DNA of 64,000 nt from Candidatus Limivivens intestinipullorum. Its GTDB lineage: Bacteria; Bacillota; Clostridia; Lachnospirales; Lachnospiraceae. The stretch spans positions 1-64,000 of the forward strand of contig DVIQ01000022.1 in NCBI GenBank assembly GCA_018711185.1, in the 5' to 3' direction. Positions 1 to 9,117 of the stretch are shown one piece after another. A model generated the notes under the pieces. That model was given only the letters and a program-made list of their open reading frames with translations. It made no database searches and was not told where the DNA came from. Within the stretch, counting starts at the first letter, position 1; each line of letters begins with the position of its first letter. A program made the translations under genes and the position numbers.

Positions 1-1022
1 TCCAGATCCTGGAGCTTGACGGCGTGGAGGATCTGGATACCCTTGGGCCGGAAGCGTTTCAGAGCTTTGAGGTGAAGGAGCTGGATCACAGCAGTGAGAA
101 ATGGGTGAAATACTACCTGACCAACGAGGAAATCCGCCTGATGCGGCGGCTGCGGCAGGATACGCGCCTTAGGGACGTAAACGAGCTCTTTGAGATCAAC
201 GTGGGTCTTGTGAGCGGCGAAAACGACTTCTTCTTATTAAATGAGGAGCGGGTGGCGCAGTTCGGACTTGGGAATTCCGTGAAAATGATTATCGGAAAAA
301 CCGAGCAGCTAAAGGGCGTGATTCTGACCGGGGAGGATTTTTCCCAGTTAAAAAGCCAAGGGAAAAAGGTTCATGTGTTTGTACCGGAAAACCGGCCTGC
401 CAAGGAGCTTTCGAAAGAGGAGCAGAGCTATATCCGATACGGAGAGGAGCAGGGCTTTCACAGGGGCTACAAGTGCAGGATCCGGAAGCGCTGGTACTGC
501 ATTCCCCAGTCCTGGGAACCGGACGCCTTTATCCTGCGGCAGGTGAACCGCTATCCGCGGATTGTGTTAAACCGGGCGGAGGCATTGAGCACGGACACCA
601 TACACAAACTGCGCTTTCTGGGCGGCGTCCGGCCGGAGGAAGTGGCGGCGGCCTTTTTAAACTCCTTTACCCTGGCTTTGGGCGAGATTACCGGAAGAAG
701 CTACGGCGGCGGGGTTCTGACCTTCGAACCCGGCGAAATCCGGAAGCTGAAAATTCCCATGACGGGAGCCGACCGGCTGGATCTGGAACAGATCGACCGG
801 TGGATTCGTGAGGACAAAATCTACGAAACCCTGGACTACACGGATCAGATTCTCCTGAAGGAGGGCCTGGGGCTTTCGGATCGGGAGATCGTGCTGCTTC
901 GGGGGATCTGGGAGAAGCTTCGGGACCGGCGGATTTACCGGAAGGAAAACCGCAAAAACGGGAATCCGTCAGCAAAGGCGAAAGCGGACGGCCAGAAGCC
1001 GCCTGGCAAGACGGAACCGTAA
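1..1022 (+). CDS. DNA adenine methyltransferase, C-terminal part (cut by window edge)
   Basis: The reading frame is open from base 3, so the gene begins outside the window; the GTG at 24 is internal. The visible 340 or so residues match the target-recognition end of Eco57I/TaqI-like N6-adenine methyltransferases: a conserved stretch reading FEINVGLVSGENDFFLL, followed by an aromatic- and arginine-rich middle and the motif ALGEITGRSYGGGVLTFEP, typical of TaqI-type specificity domains that end in short helices. The catalytic NPPY motif would lie upstream, outside the window. The C-terminal 25 residues are Lys/Asn/Pro-rich and look like a disordered tail. It may belong to a restriction-modification system (type I-like M or a type IIG enzyme), which cannot be decided from this end. 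It sits 78 bp upstream of the glycan locus with no clear terminator between. Confidence 0.75.
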   Translation, partial: QILELDGVEDLDTLGPEAFQSFEVKELDHSSEKWVKYYLTNEEIRLMRRLRQDTRLRDVNELFEINVGLVSGENDFFLLNEERVAQFGLGNSVKMIIGKTEQLKGVILTGEDFSQLKSQGKKVHVFVPENRPAKELSKEEQSYIRYGEEQGFHRGYKCRIRKRWYCIPQSWEPDAFILRQVNRYPRIVLNRAEALSTDTIHKLRFLGGVRPEEVAAAFLNSFTLALGEITGRSYGGGVLTFEPGEIRKLKIPMTGADRLDLEQIDRWIREDKIYETLDYTDQILLKEGLGLSDREIVLLRGIWEKLRDRRIYRKENRKNGNPSAKAKADGQKPPGKTEP

Positions 1023-1100
1023 TGGAAGCCGGCCCAAGAAGAAAATGCAGCAGTTGAGCACGACTGAACGATTACAAGAACTTGACTAGGAGGAGAGTAC

Positions 1101-2474
1101 ATGAACACAGAAAAGAAACCCTGGGAATACGGCCTTCTTCATACAGAGAAGGGCTGTCCTTATCTTTTAAACGGAGACCGGATGTTTTTCTGGCTGGGAG
1201 ACACGGCGTGGCTTTTGTTCTCCAAGCTGAACCGGGAGGAGATGGAGACGTACCTGAGAAACCGGGCGGAAAAGGGATTTACGGTGATTCAGGCGGTGGC
1301 CGTTCATCATTTTCCGGCAGTGAACGTCTACGGCCAGGCCGCCTTTGCCGATGAGGAGAAAAAGCTGCCCGCGGGGGAGACGGAAAACGGATACTGGGAA
1401 CTGATTGACTTCGCGGTCCGCAGGGCGGCAGAGCTTGGCATGTACGTGGGGCTGCTTCCCCACTGGGGAGACCAGAGAGAAAAATTCACCATGGCGCAGA
1501 TGGAATCCTATGTCCGTTTCCTGGCCGGAAGATACGGCAGTGAGCCGAATATTATCTGGGTGACCGGAGGGGATACCAGAGGAAGCCAGGGCGCGGACTA
1601 CTGGAAGACCATGGGACGGCTGTTAAAAGAGCGCTGTCCCGCGCAGCTTGTGACCTTCCATCCCTTCGGACGGACATCCTCTCTGGATTATTTCCCGGAA
1701 GAGGACTGGCTGGATTTTCATATGTTCCAGTCGGGACACCGGCGCTATGACCAGAAAGTTCTGGACGCCTGGGACGATACGGTGAAGCAGCAGGAAGAAG
1801 CGGGCATTCCATACTATGGCGAGGATAACTGGCGGTATGTGCAGGACGTGCAAAAGGCCGGGGAGCCGAAGCCGGTGCTGGACGGAGAACCCTCCTATGA
1901 GCACATTCCCCAGGGGCTTCATCTGGGAGATCAGCCCTACTGGAGCACGGAGCAGGTGCGCCGCTACGGCTGGTGGTGTATGCTGGCCGGAGGCTGCGGC
2001 TTTACCTACGGCCATAATTCCGTGATGCAGTTTTATGAGGGAAAGGGACAGGGGGCGTTTCATGTGAAGCTTCACTGGAAGGATGCCATTCACGGGCCGG
2101 CCTGCGACAGCGTCGCCCATATGAAAGAGATTCTGGAAGAGATTCTGGCGAAGCATTTCCGGGAGGCAAAACCCGCGCAGGAGCTGCTGGCCGGGGACTG
2201 CGTCTGGGAGGAGACCCAGAAGGAGGAGCGGATTCTGGCTATGGAAGCGGGAACGTGGATCGTGTGCTATTCTTATACCGGAAAAACCGTGGAGCTGGAC
2301 GGCAGCAGACTTGGAGAGGGAGCCCTTTCGTACTGGTGGGTGAATCCTATGAGCGGCGTGAAAAGCTATGGAGGCAGACGTGAGATTTCCGGGGAAAGCC
2401 TGAAATTCGAGACGCCCAAGGGAGACGATGCCCATAAAGACTGGGTGCTGCTTTTGAAAAAAGAGGAAGCCTAG
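1101..2474 (+). CDS. DUF4038-type glycoside hydrolase (GH140/apiosidase-like)
   Basis: A 457-residue protein that starts at ATG 1101 behind AGGAGGAG. The first 350 residues fit the DUF4038 TIM-barrel seen in GH140 apiosidases and relatives: an N-terminal stretch with YLLNGDRMFFWLGDTAW, then an HHF-containing strand, NIIWVTGGDT, YYGEDNW and the DGEPSYE motif near residue 256. The last 90 residues resemble the small beta-sandwich (putative collagen-binding domain) that normally follows DUF4038 and ends in WWVNPMSG. No signal peptide is visible, so the enzyme is probably cytoplasmic. GH140 members release apiose from rhamnogalacturonan II, but DUF4038 proteins vary and the substrate here is inferred only. 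It is the first enzyme of the glycan locus, though separated from the rest by a minus-strand gene and the regulator. Confidence 0.8.
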   Translation: MNTEKKPWEYGLLHTEKGCPYLLNGDRMFFWLGDTAWLLFSKLNREEMETYLRNRAEKGFTVIQAVAVHHFPAVNVYGQAAFADEEKKLPAGETENGYWELIDFAVRRAAELGMYVGLLPHWGDQREKFTMAQMESYVRFLAGRYGSEPNIIWVTGGDTRGSQGADYWKTMGRLLKERCPAQLVTFHPFGRTSSLDYFPEEDWLDFHMFQSGHRRYDQKVLDAWDDTVKQQEEAGIPYYGEDNWRYVQDVQKAGEPKPVLDGEPSYEHIPQGLHLGDQPYWSTEQVRRYGWWCMLAGGCGFTYGHNSVMQFYEGKGQGAFHVKLHWKDAIHGPACDSVAHMKEILEEILAKHFREAKPAQELLAGDCVWEETQKEERILAMEAGTWIVCYSYTGKTVELDGSRLGEGALSYWWVNPMSGVKSYGGRREISGESLKFETPKGDDAHKDWVLLLKKEEA

Positions 2475-2497
2475 TTACAGCGTATCGGTGAAACGCC

Positions 2498-2517
2498 TTT
2501 CTGCCTGACGGCAGAAA
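2498..2517. terminator. Hairpin after the DUF4038 gene
   Basis: TTTCTGCC and GGCAGAAA form a perfect 8-bp stem with a 4-base loop, 24 bp after the stop codon. There is no good T-tract, so terminator function is uncertain. Confidence 0.35.
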
Positions 2518-2520
2518 AGA

Positions 2521-2705
2521 GTCAAAAACCCCGCAGCAAGCTACGGTGGCATCAAACTTGCAATGCAGCAGAGCTGCGGGGTATTTGACCCTCGCGGCGT
2601 TCTACACTCCGTTTCGGTCGGTGCTAAACGTGTGCCACCGGCACACAGCACCGCCAAATGGACATGCAAGCATGTCCGCTTGGCTCGTTGCTCGCGGGAA
2701 TAAAG
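2521..2705 (-). repeat. 185-bp repeat (family C), full copy 1, reverse orientation
   Basis: It is the reverse complement, with few differences, of 48358-48542. Read on the minus strand it runs from CTTTATTCCCGCG to a GC-rich hairpin followed by TTTTTGAC, so it ends like a factor-independent terminator. It lies just downstream of the minus-strand gene at 2758-3669 and could end that transcript. Confidence 0.8.
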
Positions 2706-2716
2706 AATAAAAAGGG

Positions 2717-2741
2717 GTCTGCGCAGTATGTGCGCAGACCT
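2717..2741 (-). terminator. GC-rich hairpin downstream of the minus-strand gene
   Basis: GGTCTGCGCA and TGTGCGCAGACC form a strong stem 16 bp past the 3' end of the 2758-3669 gene. The arm sequence matches the internal hairpin of the GTAAC mobile element, so this may be an element remnant reused as a terminator. Confidence 0.45.
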
Positions 2742-2757
2742 GCGCGTTTCTTTGCAA

Positions 2758-3669
2758 TTAGCATTCCATTTCGGTTAATGCTTTTGTCTCTGCTGTGAAT
2801 GCTGCGATAAGTAATGAAATAAGTTGATCGCGTACGGATTGATCCGAAATATCGCAAGTATTCTTTATATCAAAAGCCGCCTTCCATGATGCATACACCG
2901 TTTTATAAAGATTTGCAAGGTTAATTTCTCCGTATTTTTCGAAATATGTCCAAGCATACCATTTAAGAGCAGTATATGTTCCGAGATAATACTCAAGATT
3001 CCAGGAAAAGTCGTTGGTATATTTGTTGCGAATAAAATCAATCAGCGCGTCATAGGCGGCCAGCCCTTGTACGTTATCACACCATTCCTCGCCGTATAAA
3101 TGCGAGACTGCCAGTTTCTTGGTATCTGTTAGGATTGTCTCTTGCGGTTTCCCGTTTTCGCCGGTTACTGCAAGCACTGATAAAATAGGCAGATCCAGCT
3201 TCCCTAATTTGCGATAAGGAATACGATCCTCTTTTCCGTTGATTTTAAGAGTAAAAAGAACTTCTTCATTCTCATCGTAACCAATAATTGCGCCCCATTC
3301 GCAGCCGCTGATATCCCATGCAACAGCTGCAACACCTCGATCAATAGACTGTTTGATAATCTCAATAGCAGCAAGGCGGCATTCCTCTTCAAGGGACTCT
3401 TCTCCCCATAAACGTTCGATGTATGCGCAGGTGAGACCGCCGTTTTCCAACCAGCATTTTTGCTTTTTGAACTCCCATATACTGGTCGCACTGGGGCAGA
3501 GATCCGGAGCTATCCACATACGGAATGCAAAGCCACTGGAAGCAACAATATCATCTGCATAACCGGCGTGCTGGCTGTGGTGCAGCGCAGCTGACAGACA
3601 TTTCGCAAAGGAAAAGAGATATCCTGTAGTATCTGTAACCTCATTGAAATTTACATTTAATTTTTTCAT
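2758..3669 (-). CDS. Uncharacterised protein, possibly BtrH/C39-peptidase-like
   Basis: I do not recognise this 303-residue protein with certainty. It has an early Cys (residue 24) followed by a His (residue 31), then a central segment DISGCEWGAIIGYDENEEVLF that resembles the strand before the active-site region of papain-like BtrH/C39 proteins ('vGYD'), and a helical C-terminal third rich in aromatics (WYAWTYFEKYGEINLANLY). No signal peptide is seen. Its base composition is lower in GC than the surrounding glycan locus, and it stands alone on the minus strand between the DUF4038 gene and the regulator, so it may be an insertion. The BtrH comparison is an inference from overall pattern only. 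Confidence 0.6.
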   Translation of the reverse strand: MKKLNVNFNEVTDTTGYLFSFAKCLSAALHHSQHAGYADDIVASSGFAFRMWIAPDLCPSATSIWEFKKQKCWLENGGLTCAYIERLWGEESLEEECRLAAIEIIKQSIDRGVAAVAWDISGCEWGAIIGYDENEEVLFTLKINGKEDRIPYRKLGKLDLPILSVLAVTGENGKPQETILTDTKKLAVSHLYGEEWCDNVQGLAAYDALIDFIRNKYTNDFSWNLEYYLGTYTALKWYAWTYFEKYGEINLANLYKTVYASWKAAFDIKNTCDISDQSVRDQLISLLIAAFTAETKALTEMEC

Positions 3670-3762
3670 TGTTCTATTCCTTAAAAAATATGAGATAGTC
3701 CAACATAGTTGAAGTTAATGGGTTTTTACCATTCATGAAGAGAATAGAATAGGACAGCAGCG

Positions 3763-5259
3763 TCAGTTCTGCTTCATTTTCAGCTCTCTGCGATAGGCGT
3801 TCGGGGGCGTGCCGTACCGGCGTTTAAACAGGCGGTTGAAGTAGGTCTGGCTGGAAAAGCCGGCCTGGTCTACGATATCTTTCAGCTTCATGCTGGTATT
3901 TTCCATCAGCCCTACGGCGTATTTCAGCCGTTCTTCATTGAGATAGTCGTTAAAATAAAAGCCGGTCTGCTGGTGGAAGACGGTTCCCAGATAGGAAGGA
4001 TGCATATTCAGCCGTGCCGCCAGGGTTTTCAGGGAAATATTTTTGTCGGAAAACTCGTGGACAGCCTGGATGACTGCGTCCACACAGGGGATGGAGTCAC
4101 TTTTTCGCCGGGCAAGGACCGTAAAGCATTCCTCCAAAAAGCGATCCAGGAAATCCAAGAGCTGTCCCGAATCCGGCATATCTTCAGAGAAGTCCTGCAG
4201 AAGTTCCTGAATTCGGCCATTGTCCTGATTTTCCTGCCAGGTCTGTGCCCCGGCCCAGCTCAAAACGGACAGGTAGAAGGCGCCCTGACGAGATTTAGGG
4301 ATGCCCGATGCCAGCCGGCGGACCAGGGAGCGGTATGCTTCCAGGGAGGTGGCGCCAAATTCCTGGCGGAGCTGATTCAAAAGCGGAAGCGGAAGGGAAA
4401 GGCCGTCGCAGTCAATATATGGAAGGCCGGTATGCTCCAGAAACAGATATTGGCTGGCAAGCCGGTAGCTCTCCGAGACCGATTCGTAATGATCCGCCGT
4501 ATTTCCGATGGAGACGAAAAACGGAAAGCCCAGGATCTGGCGGGCACGCTTCACGGTATCTGTGAAAATATCTCTGGAAACGGTTCCCGCGGTACTGCTT
4601 AAAATCGTCACCAGACGGAAGGGCGTCGCGAAATAAAAATGGTTGTTCCAGGAACGGAAAAAAGCCGAGAGCAGATAGTCCAGAAGCCGGGGCATCTGCT
4701 GGCTGTACTGAGGGTCCGCGGAAAAAATCAGGACGGTGTAGTTGTCAAGCTGGAGATTGATGCCAAGCATCTGCGCTCTGGTGATGAACTCCTCGTCGCT
4801 CAGGGTGCCGTTCGTCCAGCTCTCGATAAAAATGCTGCGGAAGGTGAGCATGGAGGAACCATAGGTTTGGGACATTTCTGCCCGTTCCATGATATGGCCG
4901 GTGATGCGGCTGACGGATTCGGCCAGCTCGTCCGGGTCCAGGGGCTTTAAAAGGTAGTTTTCGGCTCCGTTTCGCATGGCGGAGCGCACATAGTCAAAAT
5001 TGTCATAGGCGGACAGAACCAGAATGGACAGCAGAGGATTGCTCTCTTTGGCGCGACGGATCAGCTCGATGCCGTCCATCTGAGGCATGGAGATGTCCGT
5101 AATCAAGAGATCCACCCCGTGGGTTTTCAGGTAATCCAGGGCATCCAGGGGATTGGTTGTCTCATAGCAGATCTCGATTAAGAAGCCGGACCAGTCCAGG
5201 GCGGTTTTCAAATCTTCTAATACAAATTCTTCATCATCCACAATCACAGCCTGATACAT
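3763..5259 (-). CDS. Response regulator, YesN/AraC type
   Basis: A receiver domain fills about residues 1-120, with the acidic pair VDDEE and the phospho-acceptor Asp in LLITDISMPQMDG (about residue 55). A variable middle (about 130-380) is typical of YesN proteins. The C-terminal 100 residues are an AraC-type double helix-turn-helix (LKTLAARLNMHPSYLGTVFHQQTG and LKDIVDQAGFSSQTYFNRLFKRRYGTPP). An ATG lies six bases further out (5265), but AGGAG is then only 3 bp away; the ATG at 5259 has 9-bp spacing and gives the usual MYQAVIVDDE start. It is divergent from the LplB/LplC permeases. The matching kinase is probably the YesM-type protein 20 kb away at the other end of the locus. Its likely job is to switch on the transporter and enzymes when the glycan is sensed. 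Confidence 0.93.
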   Translation of the reverse strand: MYQAVIVDDEEFVLEDLKTALDWSGFLIEICYETTNPLDALDYLKTHGVDLLITDISMPQMDGIELIRRAKESNPLLSILVLSAYDNFDYVRSAMRNGAENYLLKPLDPDELAESVSRITGHIMERAEMSQTYGSSMLTFRSIFIESWTNGTLSDEEFITRAQMLGINLQLDNYTVLIFSADPQYSQQMPRLLDYLLSAFFRSWNNHFYFATPFRLVTILSSTAGTVSRDIFTDTVKRARQILGFPFFVSIGNTADHYESVSESYRLASQYLFLEHTGLPYIDCDGLSLPLPLLNQLRQEFGATSLEAYRSLVRRLASGIPKSRQGAFYLSVLSWAGAQTWQENQDNGRIQELLQDFSEDMPDSGQLLDFLDRFLEECFTVLARRKSDSIPCVDAVIQAVHEFSDKNISLKTLAARLNMHPSYLGTVFHQQTGFYFNDYLNEERLKYAVGLMENTSMKLKDIVDQAGFSSQTYFNRLFKRRYGTPPNAYRRELKMKQN

Positions 5260-5297
5260 AAACATACGCTCCTGTCTTTTTTCCAGTGTTTAACCCA

Positions 5298-5326
5298 ATG
5301 TTAATTCAATTTTTATACAAAGTCAA
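5298..5326 (-). promoter_or_regulatory. Probable promoter of the response regulator
   Basis: On the minus strand TTGACT (plus 5321-5326), a 17-bp spacer and TAACAT lie about 40 bp upstream of the start codon. The -35 is 5/6 and the -10 is 4/6 of consensus. Confidence 0.45.
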
Positions 5327-5345
5327 TAACAGCTTCCTTTAATTT

Positions 5346-5374
5346 TTGCAAAAACCTTGAAAGTGTACTATATA
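5346..5374 (+). promoter_or_regulatory. Probable promoter of the permease operon
   Basis: TTGCAA (5346-5351), a 17-bp spacer and TATATA (5369-5374) point toward the permease genes, leaving a 5' leader of about 130 bases. Confidence 0.45.
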
Positions 5375-5393
5375 AATCAGTTTAGAAAAATTA

Positions 5394-5424
5394 TATACTT
5401 TTTTCAGATCGAAGTTATACTTTT
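5394..5424 (+). promoter_or_regulatory. TATACTTTT direct repeat, candidate AraC-type site
   Basis: TATACTTTT occurs at 5394-5402 and again at 5416-5424, 22 bp apart (two helical turns) on the same face of the DNA. Direct repeats with this phase are what AraC-family dimers usually bind, and the divergent YesN gene is adjacent. The repeat lies downstream of the best promoter candidate, which is unusual for activation. Confidence 0.4.
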
Positions 5425-5513
5425 GTAACAGTCCGAGGCGGCACAGACGAGCTTCGGAGGAAGGCAAGCGAACCGCTTCGCCTAAGACAAAAGAAAATCA
5501 GGGAGGTAAGATT

Positions 5514-6458
5514 ATGGCGGTGAAAACCAAGACCAAGGCAGTGGTTCCCCAAAAACCCCTGCGCAAGCAGATCTACGCGTACCGCTGGGTTTATCTTTTA
5601 GGTATTCCCGGTCTGCTGATTATGCTGTTTATGAACTATCTGCCCATGCGGGGGCTTCTGATGGCTTTCCAGAATTACAACCCGCATCTGGGAATCTTAG
5701 GAAGCGAATGGGTGGGACTGGAGCATTTCCAGAAGCTGTTCCAGGATTCCAGATTTTACACCATGCTGCGCAATACGCTGGTAATCAGCGCCCTGTCCCT
5801 TGTGACATTCCCGGCGCCGATTTTCCTGGCCCTTCTGCTGAACGAGCTGCGCAGCAAGTTTATGAAGAAATTTGTGCAGACGGCGGTTTATCTGCCGCAC
5901 TTCCTGTCCTGGGCCATTGTGGCCAGCCTTACCTTTTTCCTTTTGTCCACAGAGCAGGGACTGATTAACAAGATCGCGACGGCCATGGGAAACGAGCCTA
6001 CGGCGTACCTGTTCAGCACCGCCTGGATTTATCCGATTATCGTGATCCAGTCTTTGTGGAAGAGCGTGGGATGGAACTCCATCGTGTACCTGGCGGCCAT
6101 TTCCGGAATCGACCAGTCCTTGTATGAGGCGGCGAAGATGGACGGAGCGAACCGGTTCCAGTGTATGATGAAAATTACGCTTCCCAGCATTATGCCCACG
6201 GTTGTGGTTATGCTGATCCTGAAGATGGGCTCCATCGTATCCGTTGATTTTGAACAGGTATTCCTGATGAACAACGCCATGGTGCGCTCTCACCTGGAGG
6301 TATTTGAAACCTATATCTACAATAACAGTATCGCTACAGGAAGCACCCAATACTCCTATACCACGGCAATCGGTATGTTTAAATCTGTGGTAAATACCGG
6401 GCTGGTGGTGCTGACGAACTGGATTACCAGACGCAAAGGCTATGACGGCGTTCTGTAA
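5514..6458 (+). CDS. ABC sugar transporter permease, LplB family
   Basis: A 314-residue inner-membrane permease with about six hydrophobic segments. The opening (YRWVYLLGIPGLLIMLFMNYLPMRGLLMAFQNYNP) is characteristic of LplB-type permeases, and the EAAKMDGANRFQCMMKITLPS loop is the EAA motif that docks to the ATPase. GGGAGG lies 7 bases before ATG 5514. It is followed after 17 bp by the second permease and then by the solute-binding protein, making a complete import module except for the ATPase, which in this family is normally a shared MsmX-like protein encoded elsewhere. Confidence 0.95.
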   Translation: MAVKTKTKAVVPQKPLRKQIYAYRWVYLLGIPGLLIMLFMNYLPMRGLLMAFQNYNPHLGILGSEWVGLEHFQKLFQDSRFYTMLRNTLVISALSLVTFPAPIFLALLLNELRSKFMKKFVQTAVYLPHFLSWAIVASLTFFLLSTEQGLINKIATAMGNEPTAYLFSTAWIYPIIVIQSLWKSVGWNSIVYLAAISGIDQSLYEAAKMDGANRFQCMMKITLPSIMPTVVVMLILKMGSIVSVDFEQVFLMNNAMVRSHLEVFETYIYNNSIATGSTQYSYTTAIGMFKSVVNTGLVVLTNWITRRKGYDGVL

Positions 6459-6475
6459 GGAAAGGAGAATGAAGG

Positions 6476-7390
6476 ATGACGGCATCTGGAAATGTTAAGG
6501 TGCAGAATAAAAAAAGTAAAATGGGCATGAAGGCCAAGGAGCATATTTACCAGACGATTCTGGGGTTCTTTCTTCTTCTGATCGCCCTGGCCATGGTGGT
6601 TCCTTTCCTGTATGTGATTGTGATTTCCTTTACGGACGCCAGTGTGTACGAATCCGGAAAGTTCATGCTTTGGCCGGAAAAGTGGTCAACAGCGGCCTAT
6701 GAGCTGATTTTAAGCGGCTCCGGATTTCTGAACGCCTTGAAATCCACGCTGATTATCACGTTTATCGGAACGCCCTTAAGCGTCGCCGTAAACGCGGGAC
6801 TGGCCTACATGCTTTCCAAACCGATTCCGGGAAAGGGATTTTTAAACAAATACGTGATGTTTACCATGCTGTTTTCCGCAGGCATGGTGCCGAACTATAT
6901 GAATATCCAGTCCCTGGGGCTGATCGACAATTACTTTGCCTGTATCCTTCCCTCCGCCTGCGGAGCCTGGTCGGTCATGGTAATGAGATCCTTTTTCCAG
7001 TCGCTTCCTATCGAGCTGGAAGAAGCAGCGGAAATCGACGGCTGCGGAAAGCTGCGGATCTTTTCAATCATTGTGATTCCGCTGTCCAAGGCGATGCTGG
7101 CGACGATGACGCTGTTCTCCTTCGTGGGATACTGGAACACCTATTTCAACGCGGTTATGTATATGACATCCACCGCCAAGTCGCCCCTGCAGGTATATGT
7201 GCAGAAAATCGTGCTTTCCTCTAATATTTCGGACGTGGTTGATATCCAGAATATGATTACCAATCCGGTCCCCCAGGAGGTTATGCGTATGGCAGCCGTT
7301 GTGGTGGTTGTGCTTCCGATTTTGATTATTTACCCGTTTATGCAGAAGTATTTTAAGACCGGTATGATGGTCGGCGCGGTAAAGGGCTGA
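6476..7390 (+). CDS. ABC sugar transporter permease, LplC/YtcP family
   Basis: A 304-residue partner permease. The hydrophobic N-terminus (LLIALAMVVPFLYVIVISF), the LWPEKWSTAAYELIL loop and the EAA motif in LEEAAEIDGCGKLRIFSIIVIPLSKA are typical of the LplC/YtcP group that pairs with LplB. It begins 17 bp after the first permease and is probably co-transcribed with it. The C-terminus ends in the common KYFKTGMMVGAVKG. The expected substrates are plant- or host-derived oligosaccharides; the exact one cannot be read from the permease. Confidence 0.95.
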   Translation: MTASGNVKVQNKKSKMGMKAKEHIYQTILGFFLLLIALAMVVPFLYVIVISFTDASVYESGKFMLWPEKWSTAAYELILSGSGFLNALKSTLIITFIGTPLSVAVNAGLAYMLSKPIPGKGFLNKYVMFTMLFSAGMVPNYMNIQSLGLIDNYFACILPSACGAWSVMVMRSFFQSLPIELEEAAEIDGCGKLRIFSIIVIPLSKAMLATMTLFSFVGYWNTYFNAVMYMTSTAKSPLQVYVQKIVLSSNISDVVDIQNMITNPVPQEVMRMAAVVVVVLPILIIYPFMQKYFKTGMMVGAVKG

Positions 7391-7508
7391 TACAGCGGAT
7401 GATTCGCGATAGTGTTTCACGCCGAAGGAACGGACGGGGATTCGTGTGGACAGCGGGGCGTGTGAAAAAGCTATAGAAACCTATTAACATGTATGATTAA
7501 CAGGAGGA

Positions 7509-9104
7509 ATGAAAATGAAAAGAAGAATGAAGCAGATTCTGGCGGCGGCGATGGCGGTTTCCATGCTGACTGGAACCGGACTGACCGCGGCGGCGGAAGA
7601 GGAGCGCATGACCATCAGCGTCATCGGTATCGACTGGGGCTATGGCCCGCTGCCGGACAGCGAGATGGAGCAGGCATGGGAGGATCTTTTCGATGTAAAC
7701 CTGGAGATTGAGTGGGTGAGCTATCAGGACTATGACCAGAAGGTAAACACCATGATTTCCGCCGGCAATATTCCCGATGTGGTGCAGATCAATAAGGTGG
7801 ACGGAAACTATTATTACCCGATCTTTACCCAGGCCATCGACGCCGGCACCTTCCTGGATATGACGCCGTATCTGTTCGCGGACGGCGAGGGCGTAGCGGA
7901 GACCAACGCGGTAATGAAGAACTGGTCCGAAGATTTCTGGGATCAGGCGAAATACAAAGAAGGAATTTATATCCTGCCCAGATCCAAGGCGGAGATTGCC
8001 CAGCAGTCCGGAATCAATGTCCGCAGGGATTTAATGAAGAAGTATGGATATGAAGAGGAGCCTGCCACCATGGATGAGCTGAAGGATTGGCTGATCGGCC
8101 TGTCCAACGCGGCTTCCGAGGGCGAGGGAGAGAAGATTTACGCGCTGGATTTCTACACCGAGACCAACGGACTGATGGGCGACCGCACAAAAGCCTTTGC
8201 CATTGCCTTTACGGGACAGACAGACTGGGCTGTGGACGAGAACGGCGACTACCAGTATATGATGCTCACGGATGGATATGTGGATTTCTTAAACTGGATG
8301 AAGGATCTCTATGACGCTGGCGTGCTGGATCCCGAGTTTGCCCTGGCCAACGCGGAAACCTCCAAATGGAAGGCTGGAAGAAGCGTGGCTTATCTCACTG
8401 CCTGGTATAACTGGAACCAGTCCGCGGATCTGACGACTCAGAAGATTTTTGATGACAGCACGGCGGATACGCTGGAAGCCTGGTGTCTGATGCCGGTACA
8501 GGGTCCCGCGGCCTATACGGTAAGCCCGAATTACACGGACATCGATTCCTGCATCGCCATTAACGCGCAGTGCAGCGAAGAGAAGATCCAGAAGATTATG
8601 GAAGTGTTCAACGGAACAGAGGAAGCGATTCCCGGCTATAACCTGCTGATGTCCGACGGCGTGGAGGGCATTCACTATACGGTTCTTGAGGACGGCACGC
8701 GCGCTACGGATGACGAGCAGTCCAAGAAGCGCCAGGAAGGCTATGTAGGCGCCTGGAACCAGATCTTCTTAAAGACGGACGCTGATCAGGTAACGGATAA
8801 GTTTATGCGTGACGGAGCCAGAAGGGCTTCTGACGAGAGCATCCAGAGAGCCCAGGATCTGAAGGAGTTCATTTCCACGAACCTGGAAGAGACGGGCATG
8901 AAGAACGCGATCCAGAACCTGCAGTCCGCTACCTATTCTACCCAGTGGGGAATGATCACCGAGGATCTGAACGCTATGACCACGCAGTATATCATGGGAC
9001 AGATCGACGAGGCGACATGGAACAGTTACGTAGAAAGCATCGTAAATTCTGATGATTATAAAGCAATTCAGCAGGAGTTTAAGGATGCAGCAGCAGCGGA
9101 ATAA
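7509..9104 (+). CDS. Extracellular solute-binding protein for the LplBC-type transporter
   Basis: A 531-residue family 1 solute-binding protein. A basic N-terminus (KRRMK) and hydrophobic core end near TAAAEE, an ordinary signal-peptidase site. The body has the expected ligand-binding pattern, including MISAGNIPDVVQINK near residue 85 and repeated Trp/Tyr residues. There is no Cys in the signal region, so no lipobox is visible, although sugar-binding proteins of Gram-positive bacteria are normally lipoproteins. It follows the permeases by 118 bp and is closed by a strong terminator, so it is probably the last gene of the import operon. An AGGAGGA lies 6 bases before the start. Confidence 0.9.
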   Translation: MKMKRRMKQILAAAMAVSMLTGTGLTAAAEEERMTISVIGIDWGYGPLPDSEMEQAWEDLFDVNLEIEWVSYQDYDQKVNTMISAGNIPDVVQINKVDGNYYYPIFTQAIDAGTFLDMTPYLFADGEGVAETNAVMKNWSEDFWDQAKYKEGIYILPRSKAEIAQQSGINVRRDLMKKYGYEEEPATMDELKDWLIGLSNAASEGEGEKIYALDFYTETNGLMGDRTKAFAIAFTGQTDWAVDENGDYQYMMLTDGYVDFLNWMKDLYDAGVLDPEFALANAETSKWKAGRSVAYLTAWYNWNQSADLTTQKIFDDSTADTLEAWCLMPVQGPAAYTVSPNYTDIDSCIAINAQCSEEKIQKIMEVFNGTEEAIPGYNLLMSDGVEGIHYTVLEDGTRATDDEQSKKRQEGYVGAWNQIFLKTDADQVTDKFMRDGARRASDESIQRAQDLKEFISTNLEETGMKNAIQNLQSATYSTQWGMITEDLNAMTTQYIMGQIDEATWNSYVESIVNSDDYKAIQQEFKDAAAAE

Positions 9105-9117
9105 GACGCTTATTTAA

